In this document: positions 1 to 16,526 of the stretch, in pieces
How the letters are laid out: each line of letters begins with the position of its first letter
Position numbering within the stretch: position 1 is the stretch's first letter
Notes under the pieces: model-generated
Told to the model about the DNA's origin: nothing
What the model saw: the letters and a program-made list of their open reading frames with translations, nothing else
Databases searched by the model: none
Position numbers and translations under genes: made by a program
Assembly: GCF_027579695.1 (NCBI RefSeq)
Contig: NC_083577.1
Location: forward strand, 63,920,741-63,984,740
Direction of reading: 5' to 3'
Source of the DNA: Neoarius graeffei
Taxonomy: Eukaryota > Chordata > Actinopteri > Siluriformes > Ariidae
DNA length: 64,000 nt

Positions 1-7548
<7,548 letters not shown>

Positions 7549-8400
7549 TGTGTGTATGTGTTTGTCTGAAAACCAGAAATGTATTAGCATCCTAATAACA
7601 GTGGTGTTTATAAATGGTGATATACTTGAGTATTACATTTTTATCTGCTATTTGATATATATTTTGGTGTGTTTTAATTCATTATTCTTGATGACTCTGT
7701 ATTAAATTGTCTGTAAAGAAAAATAATTATATTAAAAAAAAGTGATCCATAATGTTCTGTCTGTACTGCTAATATGACTTCCTATTCAATAATTATTTCT
7801 GTAAAGCACAAATCAAACCACTAAACACAAGGCTCATTTTAATTTTGTATTTTTTTTAAACCTCTGGTGAGTAAGGGATTAAATTAGGCTGTAGAAAGCT
7901 TTCTGAACTTTCAGTTTGCCCGTCAGTCTTTTCACTGTCAGGGAGACTGAGCCCTTTTGTTTTCTTTCTCAAGACATCCTCTCTTCTCTGTCCTATTCAA
8001 GCATTAGCTCTTCGATGTGGAAAAAAAAAAAAACCCACACCCTTTGTTGTATTTGAGAATACCCTGTATAGGGGTTTCAGAGTTAAAACATGAGTAAAGT
8101 TAGTTCTGGTGTTATTCCAGTAACTAAATGCCAAATAAAGAAAACAGCAAGGCTCCTAGATGCAGAATCCTGAGACTATATTAGACTTTAATCTTAAGTG
8201 TGCAGTAGCTGCGGCTCTCTCCTCTTTGCTTGCTCAGTGAGGTGCCAGTAAGGAAGGACAGACAGAGGGGGAAGTCTCGTGGAGCTGAAGCTGGTGCCCT
8301 TCTTGGCATGTCCGTCTATCTGTAGAGCTGAACAGCCACAGACACCGCTGTTCCTCTCACATGGCCGTTGTTCCTGCTGTCCTTCTGCCCTTTAGCCTCC
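7549..8400 (+). other. TTC21B 3' UTR and TTC21B-GALNT3 spacer
   Basis: This AT-rich stretch has no coding potential. An AATAAA at 8134-8139 and ATTAAA-like hexamers near 7700 are candidate polyadenylation signals. I cannot fix the transcript end. Confidence 0.45.
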
Positions 8401-8474
8401 ACTCCATCATCCGCTCTGTGCGCGCGCGGAGACAACATGGATTAAACAAAACTTTCACGAGTGCAATGGTAAGG

Positions 8475-8511
<37 letters not shown>

Positions 8512-8950
8512 AGTAGGCATCATGTACAAGCATTACTACTTGGCATCGCTTTGTCCTTGTCAGACCCCCGGGGTCGTCACTTAACTTTGATAATCACCGG
8601 CGAGCACTTATATTCAACACAAACCGAGCTTTCCGCACGTGGGGTAAGTTTGAGCAGTTTGTCTGGACGCTGTTAAGCGTTATTGTGTAAGAAGGCGCTG
8701 CACCGAAGTGCTTTCGCTTCGCTTTGTGTTGTAACTTCAGTGAGAGTTTCTGCTGCTTTTGTGGTCACTCTTGCTTCTCTTTTGATGCGGCTCGCGCGCG
8801 TTCCTCCGCTCGCTGTATCCCAGCAACCGTGTGAGGGCGAGAGGGGCTCGCGAGAGAAGCCGGTTAACTTTGCGGGATCTTCAGGCGACGTCCCAGACTG
8901 ACTGCTGCACCGCACACTGCTGCACCACACACACTGCTGCAGGCTCAATA
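8400..8950 (+). promoter_or_regulatory. galnt3: Putative GALNT3 promoter and non-coding 5' exon
   Basis: GC and CpG content rise sharply above the flanks, with cgcgcgcgga near 8422 and gcgcgcg near 8793. A CACGTG E-box at 8637-8642 sits directly before gtgggg|taagt-type donor sequence (GT at 8644-8645). This suits a non-coding first exon ending near 8643 that splices to the coding exon at 16527. The position, between TTC21B and GALNT3 on the GALNT3 strand, supports this, but no transcript evidence is available. Confidence 0.5.
8468..8511. repeat. (TTTC)n microsatellite
   Basis: About ten copies of ctttcttt-type tetranucleotide lie just upstream of the GC-rich GALNT3 promoter region. Confidence 0.9.
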
Positions 8951-9220
8951 AATCACCATTAATACACTACAATACACTCGCATCCGGTTTATGGACATAG
9001 CCTGACTCTCCTTAAAATCGGACATTTAAATAATATTGGCTGCCACTGAGTGGTAGAGTAGATTGGGGGGAAAAGCCCCCCTTAAGGAAAATTCAGTTTT
9101 TCTCCAAGTTGAAATGAACCATGTGTTTAGTTTTAATCATAGTTTTTACAACAGTGACATGAACAATAATGCCACCTAAAGTTAATACTTAATTTTTTTT
9201 TTTAAACAAAAACAAACATG

Positions 9221-9636
9221 GCGGCACGGTGGTGTAGTGGTTAGTGGTTCTCCCCGTGTCCGCGTGGGTTTCCTCCGGGTGCTCCGGTTTCCCCCACAGT
9301 CCAAAGACATGCAGGTTAGGTTAACCGGTGACTCTAAATTGACCATAGGTGTGAATGTGAGTGTGAATGGTTGTCTGTGTCTATGTGTCAGCCCTGTGAT
9401 GACCTGGCAACTTGTCCAGGGTGTACCCCGCCTTTCGCCCATATGTGTCAGCCCTGTGATGACCTGGCAACTTGTCCAGGGTGTACCCTGCCTTTCGCCC
9501 ATATGTGTCAGCCCTGTGATGACCTGGCGACTTGTCCAGGGTGTACCCTGCCTTTCGCCCATAGTCAGCTGGGATAGGCTCCAGCTTGCCTGCGACCCTG
9601 TAGAAGGATAAAGCGGCTAGAGATAATGAGATGAGA
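9221..9636 (+). mobile_element. V-type SINE with internal deletion and 60-bp triplication
   Basis: The head gcggcacggtggtgtagtgg is intact, but most of the tRNA-like body is missing, jumping to ttctccccgtgtccgcgtgg. The 3' part contains a 60-bp unit present three times in a row (about 9383-9562). Confidence 0.85.
9383..9562 (+). repeat. 60-bp tandem repeat, three copies, inside a SINE
   Basis: The unit begins atgtgtcagccctgtgatga and ends cctttcgcccat. The copies differ at only a few positions (ggcaactt or ggcgactt; gtaccccg or gtaccctg). Confidence 0.9.
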
Positions 9637-9669
9637 GAAAAACAAACATTGTGCCAAGGGGGCCTTTTT

Positions 9670-9692
9670 ACCCCCCCCCCCCCCCCCCCCAG
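9670..9692. repeat. Poly-C run inside a hairpin-like context
   Basis: A run of about 22 C is flanked by gggggcctttttac on the left and gtggggtaaaaggccccc on the right, which can pair. Confidence 0.8.
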
Positions 9693-10394
9693 TGGGGTAA
9701 AAGGCCCCCTGAGGTGGGGCAATAGGCCCCCTCACTCAAAAAAAGCTGTTTGGATAGCAAAAGTGTTTACTTAAGCCTATAATGTGAAAGAAACAAGAAA
9801 ATATTCCTGAATTAATGAATAGATGCATTATTTTATTATATTTTGCATTTTAATTTCAATTTTTTTTTATTTCAATTATTTTTAAGTTCAAATTACTCAA
9901 CCGGGTAAGCGAGATGTTATTAAAAACTATGTATCTGCTATTCAGAAATGTATGAAATACAGTAATTATGATAAAAGGAAACGATGCCCCCTGAGGGCCA
10001 TTTACCCCGCCATTAAGGAGGCGTTTTACCCCACAGACTACACTTTTACAAAAAAGGGTCTTACTTTCAAAATGTGATTCAACTTTTTATACCTAATGTA
10101 TTTTTTAACGTACTGACTTGTCTACTCATACCACATACACAGCTGTGATATCTGACGAAATAGCAGCTATCTAAATACAGTTTTACTGATATCTGAAAAT
10201 TATATCACTTACCATGAAATTTGATTTCTCTCCGCTGCGTTGCTGATATGCGATCCACAGTGGATATTTGTATATCCCCGTTGTCAAGCCAGCCCATAGC
10301 AACAATAGAAATGTAACTTTGCGCCGTCTGGTGGTTATTTTGGGTAAAACAGGCCGGGGGCGTATTACCCCACGGGGGCTTTATCCCCCACTCT

Positions 10395-10490
10395 ACTCTA
10401 TATCAGATATATTCCATTCAGCTAGCATGATATCGGATGATGCTAGCTAAATGGAATATATATATGATATACCACGAAAAAGCCATTATT
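10395..10490 (-). mobile_element. Palindromic MITE end (copy 1)
   Basis: The arms atatattccattcagctagc and gctagctaaatggaatatat face each other. They are followed by accacgaaaaagccattatt and a TTA run. The same sequence occurs inverted at 56766-56885. Confidence 0.7.
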
Positions 10491-10508
10491 ATTATTATTA
10501 CTATCCAT

Positions 10509-11141
10509 TAGGGTGCATCAGTTGCCCTCACTTTCATAAAATCTGATGCATTTTTGTTTGGGTGTTCCTTTTCACCAATAAAGACATCCTGTAAAAATTT
10601 TTGACCATATTCAAAAGTCTAATGGTGGCACCATGAGGTTCATTTTTTTTTTTTTTGCCAAAAAACGCTTATTTTATGTTTTCACCTAAGGTTTGAATCA
10701 CAATGTTGGACTCCATTTATTGATTTCTCATGATCCAGAGATCATGTTAAGAACCTTTGCAAGGGATTGAGAAGCATTAATGTGATTCATAATACATCTG
10801 TATTGTTTAAAAGTAGTTGAACAATGATACAATGAACAGCTGAAACTCAAACTGTGCTTGATAATATATTTAGAATATGTACTAAAAATGTGTATCTAAG
10901 ATATTTGGTATACTCTATAAGGTGTCATAATGTTTCATGAAAAGTGATCGAAATTTTGTCATAAAAGTCATAAAATTGCAGCTTTTTCTATAACTTTGAG
11001 CTCCTGATGCCACCATTAAACTTTTTGAATTTTGTCAAAATATTTCACCCAGTGTGTTTTCTTACCAAAAGGAACATAAAAACAAAAATACATCATGATC
11101 AGAGGAACTTTTCATTTTTAGGGGGCAACTGATGCACCCTA
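10509..11141. mobile_element. hAT-type non-autonomous element with 8-bp duplication
   Basis: The terminal inverted repeats are tagggtgcatcagttgcccy. The flanking 8-bp duplication CTATCCAT lies at 10501-10508 and 11142-11149. Further inward the ends also match (atttttgttt / tgttccttttca). There is a second inner inverted pair (ggtggcaccat / atgccaccatt) and no coding frame. The 8-bp duplication and TAGGG ends fit the hAT superfamily. Confidence 0.85.
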
Positions 11142-12689
11142 CTATCCATCCATCCATCCATCCATCCATTATTTGTAGCCGCTCATCCTGTTCTACAGGG
11201 TCGCAGGCAAGCTGGAGACAGGGTACACCCTGGACAAGTCTATTATTATTATTAGTAGTAGTAGTAGTACTTACACACTCACTCTTTTCCAGTTTTTCGA
11301 TTTCCATTGATGCATATTTACTAGAGAAAAACATGTGAAGAATATCTAATGAAGTTTTGGTAGACTTTCAGGTGTTCGATGTGTTGTTCTCTTTCCCACC
11401 GAACAAAGAAAAGCTTCTGCGCACGCGCAGCAGAAAACTTTCTCCTCGGATATTCACATCAGCTCCGATGTATGACGTCTTGACAACCGTGCAATATCCA
11501 TCCATTATCTGTAGCCGCTTACTTTTTCTACAGGGTTGCAGGCAAGCTGGAGCCTGTCCCAGCTGACTATGGGCGAGAGGCAGGGTACAACCTGGACAAA
11601 TTATTATTATTATTCCCATCTCATTATCTCTAGCCGCTTTATCCTTCTACAGGGTCGCAGGCAAGCTGGAACCTATCCCAGCTGACTACGGGCGAAAGGC
11701 GGGGTACACCCTGGACAAGTCGCCAGGTCATCACAGGGCTGACACATAGACACAGACAACCATTCACACTCACATTCACACCTACGGTCAATTTAGAGTC
11801 ACCAGTTAACCTAACCTGCATGTCTTTGGACTGTGAGGGAAACCGGAGCACCCGGAGGAAACCCACGCGGACATGGGGAGAACATGCAAACTCCGCACAG
11901 AAAGGCCCTCGACGGCCACGGGGCTCGAACCCGGACCCTCTTGCTGTGAGGCGACAGCGCTAACCACTACACCACCGTGCCGCCCATTATTATTATTATT
12001 ATATACACACTTCCAGTTTTTCGATTTCCATTGATGTGTTTTTCTCTAGTAAACATGCATGAAGAATATATAATGTTTTGGTAGACTTTCGGGTGTTCAA
12101 TGCGTCTTTCTCTTTCCTGCCGAACAAAAAAAGCTTCTGCACACGCACACACACAGCAGAAAACTCTCTCCTTGGATATTCGCATCAGCTCCAATTTATG
12201 ACATCTTGACAACCATGCAATATCCATCCATCCATTATCTGTAGCCGATTACCTTTTCTACAGGGTCGCAGGCAAGCTGGAGCCTGTCGCAGCTGACTAT
12301 GGGCAAGAGGCAGGGTACAACCTGGACAAGTATTATTATTATTATTATTATATACAACTGTACACACTTCCAGTTTTTCGATTTCCATTGATGTGTTTTT
12401 CTCTAGTAAATATGCGTGAAGAATATCTAATGTTTTGGTAGACTTTCGGGTGTTCAATGCGTCTTTCTCTTTCCCGCCGAACAAAGAAATGCTTCTGCGC
12501 ACGCGCAGCAGAAAACTTTCTCCTTGGATATTCGCATCAGCTCCGATGTGTGACGTCATGTTGTTTTGACAACCGTGCAATATCCATCCATCCGTTATCT
12601 GTAGCCACTTGTTCTACAGGGTTGCAGGCAAGCTGGAGCCTATCCCAGCTGACTATGGGCAAGAGGCAGGGTACACTCTGGACAAGTCT

Positions 12690-12720
<31 letters not shown>

Positions 12721-13090
12721 CACACACTTTTCCAGTTTTTCGATTTCCATTTATATGTTTTTCTGTAGTAAATATGCATGAAGTATATCTAATGAAGTTT
12801 TGGTAGCCTTTCAGGTGTTCAATGCATCTTTCTCTTTCCCGCTGAACAAAGGAACACTTCTGCACATGTGTAGCAGAAAACTTTCTCCTTGGATATTCGT
12901 GTCAGCTCCGATGTATGACGTCCTGTTTTGACAACCGTGCGATATCCATCCATCCATCCATCCATCCATCCATCCATTATCTGTAGCCACTTATCCTGTT
13001 CTACAGAGTCACAGGCAAGCTGGAGCCTATCCCAGCTGACTATGGGCAAGAGGCGGGGTACACCCTGGACAAGTCGCCAAGTCATCGCAG
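11142..13090. repeat. Composite tandem array, period about 355 bp
   Basis: Each unit has three parts: a truncated V-SINE tail in - orientation (tccatccattatctgtagcc to ccctggacaag), a (TTA)n run, and about 225 bp running from cagtttttcgatttccattg to gacaaccgtgcaatatcc. Unit starts lie at 11144, 11495, 12222, 12582 and 12944, the last being partial. A full SINE (11615-11985) interrupts the second unit. No protein is encoded. Confidence 0.85.
11615..11985 (-). mobile_element. V-type SINE inserted in the tandem array
   Basis: This is a full-length - strand copy, from gtgccgcc at its right end to catctcattatctctagccg at its left. It is inserted into a TTA run, which flanks it on both sides. Confidence 0.88.
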
Positions 13091-13590
13091 GGCACCGTGC
13101 AATACCGTAAACCATATTCAATGCTCATTCTCCATTGGGTACTTACTTAATCTTCTTCACCCCGAGTGGGCCATAAGGCCAATAACAAGCGCCTCAACTT
13201 TTGACAGTCTTTAGCAAAATATTGTGCCTTGCTCCATGATGGATTTAACTTTGATAGCTCAGAGGTGATGGTTCTTCTCAAATGGTCTTAGGTCTTCCAG
13301 GCTTCCGCCTTCCAGGGGGTGTCCACATTAGGGCAACTTTGGGGATCTGCTGTTGGTCCATACGTAAGCCATGCCTGAGCCATCTCATGCGTTGGTGTTT
13401 GATTTCATCAACCACGCTCCGACTTCTGGTCTTTTTGTATAGCTCCTGATTCTCCATTGGGTAGAGTGACGTAATTTCATGTAGGATTAGTGATATGCTA
13501 ATATCAATATTGCATGCTATCAAACCAAATGAATCAAACCTGCTAGAAGGGAATAGAATACATGTTTTTATTCCGTCGAAAAAGTGTCCT
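13091..13590 (-). mobile_element. Non-autonomous DNA-element segment continuing the array
   Basis: The sequence from accgtaaaccatattcaatg through agtgatatgctaatatcaat to atgtttttattccgtcg matches the complement of 56045-56210, apart from the LINE insertion at 13142-13448. It is non-coding. Confidence 0.7.
13142..13448 (-). mobile_element. LINE 3' fragment with 15-bp target duplication
   Basis: The - strand encodes VVDEIKHQRMRWLRHGLRMD then PPGRRKPGRPK, a typical C-terminal tail of a non-LTR reverse transcriptase. ATTCTCCATTGGGTA flanks it at 13127-13141 and 13449-13463. It is a 5'-truncated retrotransposon insertion. Confidence 0.85.
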
Positions 13591-13599
13591 GTATGTATA

Positions 13600-13870
13600 A
13601 TAATGTGCATTACATTAATGGCATTTAGCAGACACTTTTATCCAGAGCGACAATACAACATACCCAGAGTAGCCTGGGGAGCATCTGGGGGTTAGGTGCA
13701 CTTGTTTGTTTCATGCGTTGGAGGTCGCTTAAATATTAAATACGCATTTAAAACACATTCAGCCTTGCTCAAGTGCACTTGAGGTATTCCTGCTGGTCCA
13801 AGGAATTGAACCGTTAACTTCTTGGTCCCAAAGCTGCTCCTCTAACCTTTAGGGCCCTATCTACCCCACT
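13600..13870. repeat. Common teleost interspersed repeat
   Basis: The run 'cattaatggcatttagcaga cacttttatccagagcgac' and the later 'cttgctcaagtgcacttgag' belong to a repeat I recognise from many fish genomes. It is interrupted near 13700-13770. Confidence 0.5.
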
Positions 13871-13929
13871 GAGTTTCTGGAAGCGGTTTAGGAGAATTAA
13901 AAAACTTGGTTGTTTCATGTGTTGGAGGT

Positions 13930-14270
13930 CTCATCTCATTATCTCTAGCCGCTTTATCCTTCTACAGGGTCGCAGGCAAGCTGGAGCCTATCCCAGCTGA
14001 CTACGGGCGAAAGGCGGGGTACACCCTGGACAAGTCGCCAGGTCATCACAGGGCTGACACATAGACACAGACAACCATTCACACCTACAGTCAATTTAGA
14101 GTCACCAGTTAACCTAACCTGCATGTCTTTGGACTGTGGGGGAAACCGGAGCAAACCCACGCGGACAACATGCAAACTCCACACAGAAAGGCCCTCACCG
14201 GCCATGGGGCTCGAACCCGGACCTTCTTGCTGTGAGGCGACAGCGCTAACCACTACACCACCGTGCTGCC
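13930..14270 (-). mobile_element. V-type SINE with 14-bp target duplication
   Basis: CATGTGTTGGAGGT flanks the copy at 13916-13929 and 14271-14284. The SINE body is complete apart from small internal deletions. Confidence 0.92.
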
Positions 14271-14284
14271 CATGTGTTGGAGGT

Positions 14285-14555
14285 AATTTAAATATTAAAA
14301 ACGCATTTACATTGCCTTCATCATCCAGATGTAATACAACGAAATATATCACGCACAGGCCATATTTCTCAGCACAAACCAACCCTAGTCAGACTGTGGC
14401 AGCCTACAGCAAAACTTGACCCATACCTGTTGTATTTGACTTCCCTGAGAAATGAGGAACTTGGTTAAGTATTACGTATTCAGGGAAGAAGAAGAAAAAA
14501 AAGTCACCACATTGCACTTTTCCTTGTCCCTGGGCTGGTACCACGGAGGGGGCAT
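14285..14555. other. Spacer without recognised feature
   Basis: AT-rich, non-coding sequence with a short A-rich run near 14490. Confidence 0.4.
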
Positions 14556-14559
14556 CCTT

Positions 14560-14985
14560 TGTACCTTTTATGTTGGGTTGCCATGGCATGGAGTGGTTAT
14601 AAAGGCGGCCTCTGCGCATGCGTGGTAAAGGCTCGCCTCCGAACTTCTTACCTGACAAGCACACCTGGATTCAGCAGGCGGAAGTACTGTGTAGTGCTGA
14701 GATTGTTGAATCGGGCGTGCTGTCTCTCATTACGTGGCCGTTTCCTCGGGGTTGGGATCGGACCGTCGGGACTGTGTTTGGAGTAAAACTTCCCTTTTTT
14801 AAACGATTCCGGATGAACCTCCGTGAGAACGCGGCTGATCAAACACGAACAGATAAATACAGTTCAGGCTTTCGCACGTGGAGTCATTTTTAGCGTCGTT
14901 ATATGGTATTGTGTAATAAATAGGCTACTGAAGTAATTTTGGTTGGATTGTAACTTTATTAGAAGTTTCCCATGTTGGAATTCTG
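14560..14985 (+). promoter_or_regulatory. Second GC-rich promoter-like block, similar to 8.6 kb
   Basis: A CpG-rich block contains TATAAAG at 14599, an NRF1-like tgcgcatgcg near 14613 and a CACGTG E-box near 14875. Its 3' part (ctttcgcacgtgg, then ttgtaacttta.tagaagttt) resembles 8625-8755 (ctttccgcacgtgg, then ttgtaacttcagtgagagttt). It may be a duplicated alternative first exon of GALNT3. Here the donor-like GTAAGT is missing. Confidence 0.4.
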
Positions 14986-15299
14986 CTTGGAATAAAACCT
15001 CACCTGTCTCCATGAAACTTGGATTATATGTTTTTACTGGCATACTGTATGTTATGGCAGTGTAGTCTGGGTAAGATTATGGTTTTCAGTGAAAGCCATT
15101 CCTGAATGTATCTTCTGAGTGGGCTATGTAGGTGGCATTTTGACACTACTAAGTCATGCAGCACTGACATAGTAATATGTTGGCTGTCTTCAGTTCACAT
15201 CATTCTACGCTGTGCTTTTAAAGCCTTAAAAATGTTTTGTAAAGCATGACAGACAGCACTGCAATGACCTGCTGCACTCCAACCTCTCAAACTTTGTGT

Positions 15300-16156
15300 G
15301 TTTTTTGTACATTGTAGAACAACAAATCTGTGAAATAACATATGGAACATGTATGAATTATACAGTAAAAATCTGTGAAATAACATATATGGAATTATAC
15401 AGTAAACAAAAAGTGTTAAAAAGCAAAATGTGTTTCATGTTTTAAATTCTTCAAAGTAGTCACCTTGATGACACTTTGTACACTATTGCATTAACCAGCT
15501 TCATGAAGTAGTCACCTGGAATGCTTTTCAGTTAACAGGTGTGCTGTGTCAAAAGTTAGTGATTTTTTTTTTTTTGTCTTCTTAATGCATTTGAGATCAA
15601 ACAGTAAATAATAAAAAATACAATAATTAGTGGGCGGCACGGTGGTGTAGTGGTTAGCGCTGTCGCCTCACAGCAAGAAGGTCCTGGGTTCGAGCCCTGG
15701 GGCCGGTGAGGGCCTTTCTGTGTGGAGTTTGCATGTTCTCCCCATGTCCGTGTGGGTTTCCTCCGGGTGCTCCGGTTTCCCCCACAGTCCAAAGACATGC
15801 AGGTTAGGTTAACTGGTGACTCTAAATTGACCGTGAGTGTGAATGGTTGTCTGTGTCTATGTGTTAGCCCTGTGATGACCTGGCGACTTGTCCAGGGTGT
15901 ACCCCGCCTTTCGCCCGTAGTCAGCTGGGATAGGCTCCAGCTTGCCTGCGACCCTGTAGAAGGATAAAGCGTCTAGAAATGATGAGATGAGACAATAATT
16001 AGCCCTATTCCACAACTGCAGTAATCCATATTATATCAAAAATCACTCAACTAAGAAAAGAGAAATGACAATCCATCATTACTTTAAGACATGACGTGTC
16101 TTAATTAATAAAAATAAAGAAAACCCGCTGTCCAAACTTTTTGTCTGGTACTGTAT
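15300..16156. mobile_element. Deleted Tc1-like element carrying a SINE
   Basis: The right part ends ccaaactttttgtctggtac tgtat. The left part contains ttcttcaaagtagtcacctt and agcttcatgaagtagtcacc, both typical of an internally deleted fish Tc1 family. The SINE at 15631-15991 splits it. The exact left end is not clear. Confidence 0.5.
15631..15991 (+). mobile_element. V-type SINE with 11-bp target duplication
   Basis: ACAATAATTAG flanks it at 15620-15630 and 15992-16002. The A-box and B-box regions are intact (tagtggttagc, ggttcgagccc). Confidence 0.93.
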
Positions 16157-16526
16157 ACAATTATTTCCAGTGCTTAGAGTTACCATGTTTCAGTTTGGTA
16201 GGAACGAAACCTCAGCAGTATCAGTAATTTCCTGGAGAATGTATAAAAAGACATGAAAACACGTTTCTCTCATTGAGAATAATTTCCCAGTCATCCTAAA
16301 AAGATCTTAAATGTCAATGAAAATGTTTATTTTGGGGAACTTAGACATTGAAACTGACTAAAATACCTCAAAGTTTTTCCTTTCCCAATCCTATACTCAC
16401 AAGTATTTAAAGTGGGCTTTCTTTAAAATTGAGATGTTTTATAATCATAACTAAATATCACCCTTAAGATTGTGCATACAGGTAATGTTTGTCACTGACC
16501 TTTTTTTTTTTCTTCTTCTTTCACAG

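Larger units (their letters stand above)
9056..10398. mobile_element. DNA transposon with TIR gagtaga.tggggg and TA duplication
   Basis: The left end reads TA|gagtagattggggggaaaag and the complement of the right end reads TA|gagtagagtgggggataaag. Both continue into runs such as gcccccg. Internal sub-terminal motifs (ggggtaaaaggccccc, ttaccccgccattaagg) repeat the theme. No transposase frame is present. A SINE (9221-9636) is nested inside, so the element itself is about 0.93 kb and non-autonomous. Confidence 0.65.

Noticed and set aside
9182-9722. Several 68-126 aa frames on both strands
   Set aside because: All lie in the SINE and its triplicated part. The same peptide words recur in every SINE copy, so they are not genes.
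11142-13090. Regularly spaced repeats as a CRISPR-like array
   Set aside because: The repeats are about 355 bp with mobile-element content, in a vertebrate nuclear genome. There is no short-repeat/unique-spacer pattern.
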